A stretch of 51,754 nucleotides of DNA from Volucribacter amazonae (GTDB lineage: Bacteria; Pseudomonadota; Gammaproteobacteria; Enterobacterales; Pasteurellaceae), in NCBI RefSeq assembly GCF_029783845.1, contig NZ_LWID01000002.1, positions 1 through 51,754 on the forward strand, written 5' to 3'. This document shows positions 31,639 to 41,335 of this stretch, piece after piece. The position numbers were made by a program, and so were the translations under genes. The notes beneath the pieces are model-generated. The model saw only the letters and a list, made by a program, of their open reading frames with translations, did no database searches and was not told the origin of the DNA. Each line of letters opens with the position of its first letter. Within the stretch, counting starts at the first letter, position 1.

Positions 31639-33887
31639 TTCTTATCAAACTCAAATTTGATTTTCTTTTCCGATTTGTTTAGTTTCAATACTGCTTCAAA
31701 TTCCTTGCCTGTTTTAGATTTAAAACCTTTGATTTTTTGTGTTTTTCCTTTTGATAATAATGCTAAAAGTTGAGAATCACTCAAGGATTTTTCAGCGACT
31801 TTTCTCCATAGCTTCAAACAGTTTTCATTCGAACAAAAAACACCTTTATCATTTACCCTAATCGAACTACCACAACAAGGACAATTCGGAGCAGGTAAGC
31901 CATTTAATGCTGGTTTTGATATAGTACAAGCTGGATAAGCTGTGCAAGCGAAAAACTCGCTTTCTTTGAATTTTTTAAGCACTAATATGCCTTGGCCGCA
32001 AGAACAAGGTTCGCCTTTGACTTCGAGCTTCACATTTTTTGAGGCTTCGATTTGTTCATCGACAAATTTTTCAATTTCATCTAAAAACTCATCTACTGAT
32101 AATTTGCCTTTTTCGATTTCTAATTGTTGTTCAAACCAAAGAGCGGTTGTATCAGGCACAGTAACGATTCTTGGTAAGGCTTCGATAAAATCAATGCCTT
32201 TTTGTGTAGGAATCAATTTTTTGCCCTGGTATTCAAAAAATCCCTTATCATTAAGATTTTTTATTACAGCTGAACGGGTTGCTGGTGTACCAATTCCACC
32301 GTTTTCTCCCTCTCGTCCTTTGTCTTTTTCGATTAATAGTTTCTTTATACGAGGGTTTTCAACATAACGAGCGACACGTTGTAAATCTTTTAGTAGCGTT
32401 GCTTCTGTGTAGATTGGAAGTGGTTTTGTTTTTTCTTTCTTGATTTCCACACTTTCACATATTCCATTAGATTCTGCTTGAAGTGAAACAATCAAATCAA
32501 ATTTTGTATTGTCATTTTCATTTTCTGAATCATCAGGCACTAATTTAGACCAACCGTAATCGGTTATTTTTGTTGCTGTTGTTCTAAATTGATAATCTTT
32601 ACATTGAATTGTTATGCTGGCTAAATCGTATTGTTTTTCAGGTAAAAACTGAATGAGATATTGTTCAACGATTGCACCATAAACTTTCCGCTCTTTATCG
32701 GATAAATTAGATAAATCAGAAAGTTCTTTTGACACAACAGGAATAATTCCTGTATGAGCCGTTACTTTTTTGTCGTTGAATGCTCTGTTTTTTTGAGAAC
32801 GATCAGCAGAATTAAACGGCAAATTAGGGAATAATCCAGCGAGAAAATCAAGCGTTTTTGGTACGGCTTCAAACTGTTCTGTGCTTAAATAGCGACAATC
32901 AGAACGGTTGTAAGTAATTGCCTTGTGCTTTTCACGCAAGGATTGCGTAATTGATAGTGTTTCGTCTGCTGAAAAACCGTATTTATCATTGATTCTAGCT
33001 TGCAAATCAAGCAATGAAAAAGGTAATGGGGCTGGTGTAGTTTTAGCTTCAATACTGCATTGCAATATGTTTATTGTATTTCTTTCACAGTTCTTTTTTA
33101 TCTCTTTTGCAATGTTTTCATCAATGATATGTTTTTCTTTGCTTTCCTCATCATTTGGAGAAGTACGGATATTATCCGTTATTACTAATTTTGCATTAAG
33201 GGATTTTTCCTGAAATGTAAAATTACCTGATAAATTATAATAAAAGCTCTCTTTATGGTGTTTATTTGACAAATAGCGGCGAACGATCAGCCCTAAAGTA
33301 GGTGTTTGTACTCGACCGATTGAATAAACACTCTGTAATCCTTTTGCTTTAGCAAGCAGAGTGTAGGCTCTTGTGAGATTAATTCCAAAAATATAGTCAG
33401 CTTGAGAACGTGCGAGAGCTTTGTAATACATTCCGTCAAATTCTGAATCAGGTTTTAAGTTATTCATTGCTTTTTTCGCTGCTTCAATGTTTAAATCGTT
33501 GAGCAAAAGACGTTGTACTTTACCTTTAAAACCAGTATATTCAAGAATTTCACGGATCAGAAGTTGCCCCTCATCATCAGGATCGCCAGCATTTACTACT
33601 GTATCAGCTTTTCTTAATAAGGATTCAATCACTTTAAATTGTTTTTCTGTGGTTGTCTTTGGCTTGAGTTCTAACGGACGTAATTTCAGCGGTAAATCTG
33701 TAAGATTCCATTTTGCGTAAGCTGGGTTTAACTCTTCAGGCATTTTAATAGCTAAAATATGCCCTATAGCCCATGTTACGTTATAATTGCCTTTACATTC
33801 TATGTAGCCATCTTTACGATTTACTATGCCGATAGCTTCGGCAATAACCGCACCTAATTGAGGTTTTTCTGCAATGATTAATTTCAT
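31635..33887 (-). CDS. topB: DNA topoisomerase III (TopB/TraE-like)
   Basis: About 750 aa from the ATG at 33887, which has AAGG at 7 nt; the ATG at 33893 is too near that site. Toprim domain with IIAEKPQ at the start and NAGDPDDEGQLL near 100-110. The catalytic Tyr is in AITYNRSDCRYL near residue 326. The C-terminus has zinc-finger-like Cys sets (CSCGQG...CTAYPAC and CPCCGS...CSNENC). Plasmid topoisomerase III (TraE in RP4) is typical of conjugative plasmids and may decatenate or help strand transfer. Confidence 0.95.
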   Translation of the reverse strand: MKLIIAEKPQLGAVIAEAIGIVNRKDGYIECKGNYNVTWAIGHILAIKMPEELNPAYAKWNLTDLPLKLRPLELKPKTTTEKQFKVIESLLRKADTVVNAGDPDDEGQLLIREILEYTGFKGKVQRLLLNDLNIEAAKKAMNNLKPDSEFDGMYYKALARSQADYIFGINLTRAYTLLAKAKGLQSVYSIGRVQTPTLGLIVRRYLSNKHHKESFYYNLSGNFTFQEKSLNAKLVITDNIRTSPNDEESKEKHIIDENIAKEIKKNCERNTINILQCSIEAKTTPAPLPFSLLDLQARINDKYGFSADETLSITQSLREKHKAITYNRSDCRYLSTEQFEAVPKTLDFLAGLFPNLPFNSADRSQKNRAFNDKKVTAHTGIIPVVSKELSDLSNLSDKERKVYGAIVEQYLIQFLPEKQYDLASITIQCKDYQFRTTATKITDYGWSKLVPDDSENENDNTKFDLIVSLQAESNGICESVEIKKEKTKPLPIYTEATLLKDLQRVARYVENPRIKKLLIEKDKGREGENGGIGTPATRSAVIKNLNDKGFFEYQGKKLIPTQKGIDFIEALPRIVTVPDTTALWFEQQLEIEKGKLSVDEFLDEIEKFVDEQIEASKNVKLEVKGEPCSCGQGILVLKKFKESEFFACTAYPACTISKPALNGLPAPNCPCCGSSIRVNDKGVFCSNENCLKLWRKVAEKSLSDSQLLALLSKGKTQKIKGFKSKTGKEFEAVLKLNKSEKKIKFEFDKK

Positions 33888-33889
33888 CG

Positions 33890-33970
33890 TCATACCTTAG
33901 TTTTTCTCAAATTTTCTAATTTTTGTTCTAAATACCCATCAGGATAAATAACAGGAAAACTAATATTATT
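33890..33970 (-). other. Short open frame upstream of topB, status unclear
   Basis: Minus-strand frame ISFPVIYPDGYLEQKLENLR then KTKV and TGA (33892-33890), which overlaps the first topB ATG. It looks protein-like and is coupled to topB, but has no ATG, GTG or TTG at its beginning. An ATT follows AAGGA at a plausible distance. It could be a small gene with a rare start or a frameshifted tail of the 121-aa gene. Confidence 0.35.
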
Positions 33971-33983
33971 TATTCCTTGTTTT

Positions 33984-34349
33984 TTATTTTATAGGTTCAT
34001 TTGGTTCTGCCGAAGCTATAGAAGTATGTAATAAGATTTCTTTAATTTCGCTTTGATTATTAAAATCGACAATCCATTCTCCCCACGGTGTACAATGATC
34101 TAATATAAGTTTCATTTGTTCTTTATTTATTCCAAGGCTATAAAATAAGTTATCTAGTACCAAAAGAGTAATATCATCTGTTGAGCATAACCAGAGAATA
34201 CCTATTTGATTAAATAGAGCTTGATTTTGATAGAAATTATTATATTTTTTATTGAAAAATGAATAGATTTCATTAATGTTTTTTGGGATATTCTTGCTTT
34301 CTATAGCCTCGTATTTTTTATCCATTATACTTTCTATACATACATTCAT
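33984..34349 (-). CDS. Unknown protein
   Basis: 121 aa, mostly helical, acidic, with aromatic residues (EIYSFFNKKYNNFYQNQALF) and a middle part LLVLDNLFYSLGINKEQMKL. No signal peptide, membrane segment or known motif. It lies between ssb and topB on the same strand, about 67 bp after ssb. It ends EPNEPIK before a run of A. Confidence 0.65.
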   Translation of the reverse strand: MNVCIESIMDKKYEAIESKNIPKNINEIYSFFNKKYNNFYQNQALFNQIGILWLCSTDDITLLVLDNLFYSLGINKEQMKLILDHCTPWGEWIVDFNNQSEIKEILLHTSIASAEPNEPIK

Positions 34350-34390
34350 ATTATTCTCTTTTTATTGTTTAAAATGGTTTCATATAAGTA

Positions 34391-34409
34391 AGCCCGATAT
34401 GATCGGGCT
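34391..34409 (-). terminator. Hairpin after ssb
   Basis: AGCCCGAT-ATG-ATCGGGCT, an 8-bp stem, just past the ssb stop. The sequence that follows on the minus strand (TTACTTAT) is only partly T-rich, so termination may be incomplete. Confidence 0.65.
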
Positions 34410-34416
34410 ATTAAAT

Positions 34417-34830
34417 TTAGAACGGCATATCTTCATTTTCTGAATTAGTAGGCGTTCCTTGTACTTGTTCGACTGCTAAGGCTTCAAATTTGCCTTTTAT
34501 ATCTTCCAGTAAAACGAGTTTTTCTACCTTTATGTAGTAGCCATAATGCTTAACACCGTCTTTTTCATAGTTGTTATTTTTTAGTTTGCCGACTACTTCA
34601 AGTTTATGCCCTTTTCGAACATAATTAGCAATCGTTTTAGCGGCTGAACCGTAAGCTCTAACAGTGTGCCAATCTGTTTGTTCAACCCATTCTTCACTGT
34701 CCTTTGGTTTATAACTTTCAGTCGTAGCAAGCGAAAAATAAGCCTGAATATTACCGTCCGAAAATTGAGAAATTTTCGGATCATTGCCTACGTTACCTAG
34801 TAACACAATTAGGTTATTTGAATATGCCAT
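34417..34830 (-). CDS. ssb: Single-stranded DNA-binding protein
   Basis: 137 aa. OB fold with LIVLLGNVGNDPKISQFSDG, the ETDWH-like TDWHTVRAYG, and VEKLVLLED. The acidic tip NEDMPF is close to the DIPF tip of host SSB, which recruits repair and replication partners. Conjugative plasmids carry SSB to protect the incoming strand. AGGAGA precedes the ATG. Confidence 0.93.
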   Translation of the reverse strand: MAYSNNLIVLLGNVGNDPKISQFSDGNIQAYFSLATTESYKPKDSEEWVEQTDWHTVRAYGSAAKTIANYVRKGHKLEVVGKLKNNNYEKDGVKHYGYYIKVEKLVLLEDIKGKFEALAVEQVQGTPTNSENEDMPF

Positions 34831-34887
34831 ATTTGATCTCCTATTTGTTATTTTTTGATGACAATATAAAATTTTTGTTATTTCTTA

Positions 34888-35538
34888 CTATTCCCAGCAG
34901 TCTTTTTTGATAGGTACATCTTTATATTCAATGTCATAAGAATCAAATCGACGATTCCATTTTCTACTTACAACTACCTTTTCATAGCCTCTATTCCAAT
35001 CTTCCAGTGAATACCATTTATTTGGATTACAAGTGTATTTAGGTTTTTGTATTTGACTATATTCGGTAAATTCGTGATTATATAAGGCTTGACAAAATTG
35101 AGGCATATAAGTTTGCGTTCTTATAAAACGCTGATTGCGTTTTCCAGAATCTTCATCATAATAGCCCCAAATTCTTTTTGTTTCAGTACGACTATTTAAT
35201 GTGTCTGCATCACAGGCATATTCTTGATGTTGTATGGCAGTTGTTAAAGCTGACATTTTGGCATTTTCATTGGCTGCTGGGCATAAGTCTAAGAAACTTC
35301 GACGTTTTCTAAGAGTATCACTCCATCTTTTTGCTTTTATGCTGAAGTATTTGCGTAATGGTGCTTGGCATTCAGCAATACCTTTACCTTGTGCTGATGA
35401 TAAACATAAAATTACTTCGCACGCTGTACGGGTATCGCCAGTTAAAACATCAATTTCAGGCATATTTGTATTAGCGATTGTTTGGCCGCTAAAAGTAGCA
35501 GATAAAATTGCCAAAATTGTTAATTTTTTATTTTTCAT
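34888..35538 (-). CDS. trbM: TrbM-family conjugal transfer protein
   Basis: 216 aa with a signal peptide (MKNKKLTILAILSATFSGQT then IANT). The mature part has the TrbM pattern: TGDTRTACEVILCLSSAQGK, then ECQAPLRKYFSI and several paired Cys, as expected of a disulphide-bonded periplasmic protein. Its role in conjugation is not well defined. It follows virD4 by 11 bp, with AGGAGAGG before its ATG. Confidence 0.88.
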   Translation of the reverse strand: MKNKKLTILAILSATFSGQTIANTNMPEIDVLTGDTRTACEVILCLSSAQGKGIAECQAPLRKYFSIKAKRWSDTLRKRRSFLDLCPAANENAKMSALTTAIQHQEYACDADTLNSRTETKRIWGYYDEDSGKRNQRFIRTQTYMPQFCQALYNHEFTEYSQIQKPKYTCNPNKWYSLEDWNRGYEKVVVSRKWNRRFDSYDIEYKDVPIKKDCWE

Positions 35539-35549
35539 TGATACCTCTC

Positions 35550-37388
35550 CTAGTGGTTTTTAAAAAGTAATGGAATTTTAGGGATATTTTTTAGGGAATA
35601 ATCTTTGCGTTGTTGGAATACAGGCTCATCAAAATAGATGATCTTGTCCGCAATGAAAGGCTTCACTTTTTCCATAATCACGATCTCTTTTGATGCTACC
35701 GTAGTGTTTTTGTAGTTGATTGTGCCTAAATCAACAATTTCTTGCGGTAACATTAACGCTCTACGTTCTCGTTTCGTGCTTACGCTACGAGTGCGTTTAC
35801 CGCCTGAATACGAAAAACTCGTATCTTTGGTTGTAACTGTTTTATAGCCTAATGTTTCGCTGATCTCGTTTGTCGTTGCATCTACTTCTTTCGGCGGATA
35901 AACAAGGCGAATCATACAGTTCTTGCGTAAGTTATCGGCTCTTTCCTTGCCATATAATTTCGGGCTACATAATTGGGCGTGATCTTGCACAATAATCAAG
36001 TAACGCACATTATAGCCAGCTGTAAATCCGATAGCGTCTGCAAGGATATTGACTGCCCCTAACGCTGGGAACTCATCAAGCACTAATAGCACTTGATATT
36101 TTAGATTTGGATCCTGGTCTGGTAATGTTCTCGTATTTACCATAATTAATTGTGAGAAAAATAGATTGATAAGGCGTGAGTAGGTTACTAAACCGTCAGG
36201 GCTTAAACCAACGTAGATCGACATACGCTCACGACGTAGATTCTCAAAGTCAAAATCATTGTCGCTTAGAGCCTCTGCACACGTTGGATTTGTGTAAACT
36301 TTCATTTCAGCATTGAATGTCATCAATACTGAAGAACGTCCTTTATCGTGCATTTCCAGGAATTCGTTAAATGCTGCTCTTGTCGCTTCAGACAAAGGAT
36401 TTTCTTCATCTTCGTGTTCTTTCAAGGCTCTTTCAATAAAGCTACTATAACCACCTTTATCTGTGCCTAATTTCATCATCAACGGAATAGTTGGTTTAAT
36501 CACTTTGATATTATGATTCCACTTTCGTTCGGCGACTTGGTTTTGTTCTGTATCAAGTAAATAGCAGATTAGCCCTTTTGCTAGATTTCCTGCTAAACCT
36601 TTCCAAATATCGCCGTCATTCGGTGGGAATAAAATATCAACAATTTTTTGTACATCACCGTCTCGATATTTCATATCACGGCGGATATAGTGTAATGGAT
36701 TGTAATGGTGCGATTTAATTTCTCCATTTTTTCGTATATCTTCGGACTCAGCGAATCCATCGGGAGAGAATAAAAATACTTTTTGACCGCACTTTTCACG
36801 AAAGCCAGCAGTAAATAAAAAATTCTCGAATTTAATATCAACACAAACAACACTATCAGCATAGTTTAAAAGATTAGGAATTACGATACCTACGCCCTTA
36901 CCGCTTCGAGTAGGTGCTCCTAGATATAAAAATTGTTGTCCTGAAAAGTGTAAAAATTGGTTTTTATATTTTCCTATCAAGATAGACGGGTATTTTAATT
37001 TTTGCCGTTGGGCTTTAGTAGGTAATAACCCTGCTTTTTTTATATCAAAGTCTGTTGCAAAATTAGCTGAACCGTATAATTCTTCTTTAGATTTCAATTT
37101 AAATAGAATAATTGCAAGTAGGATTAATGGAGAAATAGTAATTAAAACCCCAATTATAGTAGCCCCGATTATTTTTAGTTTATTTAATTTAGGTATATTA
37201 TCGCCTGATTGGGATATGGCATTTAATAGATCAAAGATACTTGTAATAGTAGGTGGTGATTTTATACCTAACCAATCATAAGCTAATTTTCCTGCCTGTA
37301 TTGAACCTAAAAATGCGGTTATTATTATTGCAATTAATGTGATAATGATAAGAATTATAAATTTTCTCTTTCCTATTTGTTCAGCCAT
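35550..37388 (-). CDS. virD4: VirD4 coupling protein, intact
   Basis: 612 aa. Two N-terminal membrane segments (about residues 9-32 and 74-97), Walker A GAPTRSGKG at 157-165, Walker B VLLVLDEF at 433-440, and the TraG/VirD4 C-terminal part with TKDTSFSYSGGKRTRSVS. It is the hexameric ATPase that receives the relaxase complex, and probably the Fic protein, and hands it to the channel. Its ATG overlaps the virB11 stop by 8 bp. It contains the Haemophilus uptake signal (36786-36794). Confidence 0.96.
   Translation of the reverse strand: MAEQIGKRKFIILIIITLIAIIITAFLGSIQAGKLAYDWLGIKSPPTITSIFDLLNAISQSGDNIPKLNKLKIIGATIIGVLITISPLILLAIILFKLKSKEELYGSANFATDFDIKKAGLLPTKAQRQKLKYPSILIGKYKNQFLHFSGQQFLYLGAPTRSGKGVGIVIPNLLNYADSVVCVDIKFENFLFTAGFREKCGQKVFLFSPDGFAESEDIRKNGEIKSHHYNPLHYIRRDMKYRDGDVQKIVDILFPPNDGDIWKGLAGNLAKGLICYLLDTEQNQVAERKWNHNIKVIKPTIPLMMKLGTDKGGYSSFIERALKEHEDEENPLSEATRAAFNEFLEMHDKGRSSVLMTFNAEMKVYTNPTCAEALSDNDFDFENLRRERMSIYVGLSPDGLVTYSRLINLFFSQLIMVNTRTLPDQDPNLKYQVLLVLDEFPALGAVNILADAIGFTAGYNVRYLIIVQDHAQLCSPKLYGKERADNLRKNCMIRLVYPPKEVDATTNEISETLGYKTVTTKDTSFSYSGGKRTRSVSTKRERRALMLPQEIVDLGTINYKNTTVASKEIVIMEKVKPFIADKIIYFDEPVFQQRKDYSLKNIPKIPLLFKNH
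36786..36794 (-). other. Haemophilus-type DNA uptake signal
   Basis: ACCGCACTT on the plus strand, that is AAGTGCGGT followed by CAAAAA on the minus strand, matching the extended Haemophilus USS. The left-copy counterpart is at 1138-1146. It supports a Pasteurellaceae host of the Hin type. Confidence 0.85.
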
Positions 37389-38433
37389 AAATTAGCTCCA
37401 TTTTCTTCTCAGGTTCAAATAATATTTCAGTCATATAGGTGTATTTAAAAAAACAAGTAACATCTAATGCACTTGCTATAGTTTTTGAGATGAAGTTTTC
37501 ACTTAATACTTTTCCCATATCTGATTGCATTACTAAGCCAGTTAAGCGAGCTAGAGTTGAGTTAACATCATTTGCGTGTGTTGAAGTAATACTGCCATTA
37601 TGCCCTGTATTTAAGGCTTCAAAGTAGTTCCAGGTTTCATCTCCCCTTAACTCGGTTAAAAGGATATGATCGGGTTTCATACGCATACCTGATTTTATTA
37701 GCTCTTTAGGGCTAATTCCCCCTGATTTTTGATAATCTGAATCAAAAAATAAGTGTAAATGGTTAGCGTGATAAGGTAAGCTGACTTCGTGAACATCTTC
37801 TACAGTAATAATTCTGTGATCGTGTGGTATTAAATCAGCATAAGCCTTTGCAAAAGTTGTTTTACCAGAGCCAGTACCACCTACAGCGATAACATTCATA
37901 TTATTTTTAGCTGCAATCCTAAAGAAATCAGCATAACGCCCCTCTTTTTGGCATTTTTTCATTTCTTGCATATAAAGGGGAATAGATCCCTTTTTATATG
38001 CTTCAGCTATTTGGATATTGTCAAATCGACCTGAATTTTGATAATCATCTACTGTAAATCGAGTTAAAGAGGGTTTTCGTAATGTAAATGAAATAGTGCC
38101 ATATTCTGTTGCTGGAGAAGTTATAATTTGTCCTCTTTCTCCATCAGGTAAAATGACTGAGGCAATAGGATTACGATCATCAAACGATAGCTTTAATCCG
38201 CTAAATACGGTTAAAGCATTTGCTAAGGCTTTTAAATTTGACAAGTTGCATTCGGGGGCTGATTTTACTTCCCAACCATTACCACGCTCAAACCAAATTT
38301 CATTACCTTGATTTATAGCTATTTCGGTAATGCCTGGATAGTCCAGGACTTCTTGTAATCCAGTTTGTTTTAGTAAAGCTCTTGCCATAGAAGAGCTATC
38401 AATATTTTGTGGTTTAGGAGACGTTATACTCAT
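37381..38433 (-). CDS. virB11: VirB11 ATPase, intact
   Basis: 350 aa from the ATG at 38433, which has AAGG at a proper distance; the frame is open to a GTG at 38442. Walker A GGTGSGKTT, Asp box TVEDVHE, Walker B ILLTELRGDE and His box TGHNGSITSTHAND are all present. VirB11 is a hexameric cytoplasmic ATPase that switches the T4SS between pilus building and substrate transfer. Confidence 0.95.
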   Translation of the reverse strand: MSITSPKPQNIDSSSMARALLKQTGLQEVLDYPGITEIAINQGNEIWFERGNGWEVKSAPECNLSNLKALANALTVFSGLKLSFDDRNPIASVILPDGERGQIITSPATEYGTISFTLRKPSLTRFTVDDYQNSGRFDNIQIAEAYKKGSIPLYMQEMKKCQKEGRYADFFRIAAKNNMNVIAVGGTGSGKTTFAKAYADLIPHDHRIITVEDVHEVSLPYHANHLHLFFDSDYQKSGGISPKELIKSGMRMKPDHILLTELRGDETWNYFEALNTGHNGSITSTHANDVNSTLARLTGLVMQSDMGKVLSENFISKTIASALDVTCFFKYTYMTEILFEPEKKMELIYG

Positions 38434-38443
38434 TATCATCACC

Positions 38444-39610
38444 TTATTTAACGCTATAAATATTAGAAAAATCTATATCACGAGCAACAAGAATATTAAA
38501 TAGCTGCCCTTGGTTAGCATAGCCTGTAGGTTGAATATTAATGCTATTTTGTAATGCTATTTCTGCCATTCTACCTGTATTGGCTTCGGTTCTGTCATAA
38601 ACTACAGTACCTGTAGAATTTCTTTGAGCGGCAGCGGAAGCAGTGGAAATAGCATCTTGGATAAATGAAAGTAAAATTGCACCGCCAAAACGTTTACCCC
38701 ATTTTTCATCGACCCAAACATTTAGACCACTCGCTCCTAAACTATCTGTTCCTAAACTATCAATACGTACTCTAATACCGTGTGGAGTATCAATTTCAGA
38801 CCAACTTACAAATGCTTGATTTTGACCTGTAATAATTGCTTTTTTCTGCTCGCCAAAGACTCTACTTCCTCTTTCAATTAAGAGTGTTGAACCGTCCGCA
38901 GAAAAAATATCTTTGGTAACTTGGCAAATGAGAATGCTAGGTTGATCTGTTATTAGTCGTGTTTGTAATGCACAAGGAATTTGTGTACCGTGTATCAATA
39001 ATAAATTACGATTATTTATTAGCTTTGCAGACCCCTTAGGATAAACACCTCCAGCTAACATTTCATTCATTTCTGAATCATCGCCGTTATTGATCCTGTT
39101 ATTTTCTCTTCCACTGCTAACAGAAATCATAGTATCACCATCTAATCGGCGTTGAGCTGGACTGTATGTAGGTTGTTCTTGATAGTGATTGTTGTTTATA
39201 GTTTGCCCTGTAGTAATTTGATAAATTTTGTCATTTTCTTTTTCTCTAGCTAAACGATCACGTTCTTCTTGCTCTCTAAGTAATCTTTCTCTTTCTTCTG
39301 CTTCTTTGCGTAGTCGTTCCTCTTCAATTTGTTGTTTTTTTATAGCTTCCATTTGAGACGCTAGAGAGTTTTTATCATAGCCTTTGTTTTTTAATGCTTC
39401 ATCTTGTTTAATTTCAATAGTTTCTTTTTGTTGTTTGTCGAAATTAAATAAGGTTAGAGCAATGCCTCCAAATGCGATTAAGGCAGCAATAATAGCAAAA
39501 AGGCTTTTTACAAATTTATTTCCTTTACGTTTTATTCCTGTTTCTATATTATTTCTATCAGTTGTAATGTCATCAACAGAAACAATTTTACCTTTTTCTT
39601 GATTATTCAT
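38444..39610 (-). CDS. virB10: VirB10, intact
   Basis: 388 aa. Cytoplasmic N-terminus, membrane segment at about residues 34-55, a Glu/Arg-rich coiled part (about 85-130) in place of the usual Pro-rich one, and a C-terminal TrbI/VirB10 beta-barrel domain (GSAKLINNRNLLLIHGTQIP, then LIERGSRVFGE). It spans both membranes in the core complex. The start overlaps virB9 by 8 bp. Confidence 0.94.
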   Translation of the reverse strand: MNNQEKGKIVSVDDITTDRNNIETGIKRKGNKFVKSLFAIIAALIAFGGIALTLFNFDKQQKETIEIKQDEALKNKGYDKNSLASQMEAIKKQQIEEERLRKEAEERERLLREQEERDRLAREKENDKIYQITTGQTINNNHYQEQPTYSPAQRRLDGDTMISVSSGRENNRINNGDDSEMNEMLAGGVYPKGSAKLINNRNLLLIHGTQIPCALQTRLITDQPSILICQVTKDIFSADGSTLLIERGSRVFGEQKKAIITGQNQAFVSWSEIDTPHGIRVRIDSLGTDSLGASGLNVWVDEKWGKRFGGAILLSFIQDAISTASAAAQRNSTGTVVYDRTEANTGRMAEIALQNSINIQPTGYANQGQLFNILVARDIDFSNIYSVK

Positions 39611-40376
39611 TGATAATTCCTCTTACCTTACCGTTAGTTGTTCCGTTAAAGTTTGTACCTAATGCTTTAAGTCGATCTGTTTTAATACCAGCAACAAGAT
39701 CACCTAGTCTTAAACGATATTCAGGGTTTACTTCGTGAATCACGATATAGCCATTTTCTATATGAGAATTAACTAAGCCCTCTTTTCCATCAGGTAATTT
39801 TTTAAAGACAACGGGCATATCTGTTCCAGGTTTAATTGCCATACAGGTAAATATACCGTTATCCCATACTTCAATAGGGAATAAATTTTTATCACCTTTA
39901 GCAAAGTAACGATAATTATATGTTCCACCTGAACAAGGTTTGGCCCAAGGATTAATTATTTCTTTCTTAGGTTCTGGGTAACTAAAGCGAACACTCCAAG
40001 AGGCTTTATTTCTGTTTGATACACTTACTAAGTTAAATAGATAAGTTCTTTTATTGGTAACAATCGTTAAGTTAGTATCAGGTTCTTCCGCAGCAGGTCG
40101 AATCCAAACATTATTGCCTCTGATATTTACTTTCCAAGCTAATGGATCACCTATTGCTGCTCCTCCCTCTGTTTCTGTAATGTATTCACTTGGACTAAAT
40201 TGAATAAGAGTGGTAATTCCTGAAGATACATTTATTCGAGTAATATTATCGGGATTATAAATAACGTTTTTTACCCTATAATCGTATTTTGTGCTTTTGG
40301 GTATATCTTCAGCTTGAGTTGTAAATGGAAAGCAGAATAAGCTTAAAAGTAATGAATTGGATAGCAATTTTTTCAT
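39603..40376 (-). CDS. virB9: VirB9, right copy
   Basis: Protein identical to 3957-4730. Confidence 0.93.
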   Translation of the reverse strand: MKKLLSNSLLLSLFCFPFTTQAEDIPKSTKYDYRVKNVIYNPDNITRINVSSGITTLIQFSPSEYITETEGGAAIGDPLAWKVNIRGNNVWIRPAAEEPDTNLTIVTNKRTYLFNLVSVSNRNKASWSVRFSYPEPKKEIINPWAKPCSGGTYNYRYFAKGDKNLFPIEVWDNGIFTCMAIKPGTDMPVVFKKLPDGKEGLVNSHIENGYIVIHEVNPEYRLRLGDLVAGIKTDRLKALGTNFNGTTNGKVRGIINE

Positions 40377-40385
40377 TTTAAGTCC

Positions 40386-41162
40386 CTATTTATCTTTTTT
40401 TATTAAATTTTCGGAATCAACACGGTACCCTGTAACTTGAAATCCTAGAGGGTTAATTCTTCTATCTTTTTCTAGTTCTATTTTATGTTTGTAGTCAAAG
40501 GAAGCTGTAGCAAGCCAATATGTTGTAGGGATATTTAAATCTGCTTCACCGTTTGAATCTACAACCTGTTTACTAAAACGAATTTGCCCTACATTATTGA
40601 TAAATGATACAGATAAGATTTGTACTTTGATTTTCTTTGATTGTTTGAATATATTTACAGGAGATACTGGGCTTGTAATATAACTGTTATATTCACTAAA
40701 TAAATTAGGCGTTGTCATTAGTTTTACAGTGTCATAAGATGTTTGTATTAATTGCCAATCATAACTTTCGCGTTCTACAACAAAACGAGCGAGCCAATAT
40801 TTATCTAACTCTTCACCATAGCTTGTTTCTTCTGCATTTTTAAGAGGCTTAACAATATCGGTATAACCCGTATTGTTATCAACACGAATAGCAAAAGGTT
40901 CAACGGTTTTTAAAGGAGTTAAAAGAGCTACGGCTATTACACTTCCTAAGCCAATTAGAAGTCCTAATCCTCCAAAAACTAATCCCACTTTTCCCATAGT
41001 CTTATGAAAATTAATGCGATCTTTTTCGAATTTATTGACGCTTTCAAAATGCTTTTTAGCTCTCTTGCTTGCTTCTCTTTTGGTTTTAGCATTGGTTTCT
41101 TCAGAAGACTCCTGATAATTTTGATCAAGAATTTCTTGTTTATTTTTATTAAATAACTTCAT
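40386..41162 (-). CDS. virB8: VirB8, right copy
   Basis: Protein identical to 4740-5516. Confidence 0.93.
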   Translation of the reverse strand: MKLFNKNKQEILDQNYQESSEETNAKTKREASKRAKKHFESVNKFEKDRINFHKTMGKVGLVFGGLGLLIGLGSVIAVALLTPLKTVEPFAIRVDNNTGYTDIVKPLKNAEETSYGEELDKYWLARFVVERESYDWQLIQTSYDTVKLMTTPNLFSEYNSYITSPVSPVNIFKQSKKIKVQILSVSFINNVGQIRFSKQVVDSNGEADLNIPTTYWLATASFDYKHKIELEKDRRINPLGFQVTGYRVDSENLIKKDK

Positions 41163-41165
41163 TAT

Positions 41166-41321
41166 TTAGTTCCCTTTTTTGTTTTGTTTAGCATTTTCTT
41201 CGTAATAGTGTGAATTGTTAATTTGAATCCAATCGCCTTTTGGCTCTTTCACTTTAGGCGGTGAGTTTGAGCAAGCAGAAAGAAAAGCGATACTTAAAAA
41301 TAGTATTGATAAGTTTTTCAT
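41166..41321 (-). CDS. virB7: VirB7-like lipoprotein, right copy
   Basis: Same 51-codon frame as 5520-5675. Confidence 0.85.
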   Translation of the reverse strand: MKNLSILFLSIAFLSACSNSPPKVKEPKGDWIQINNSHYYEENAKQNKKGN

Positions 41322-41335
41322 TTTTAACCTCTAAT

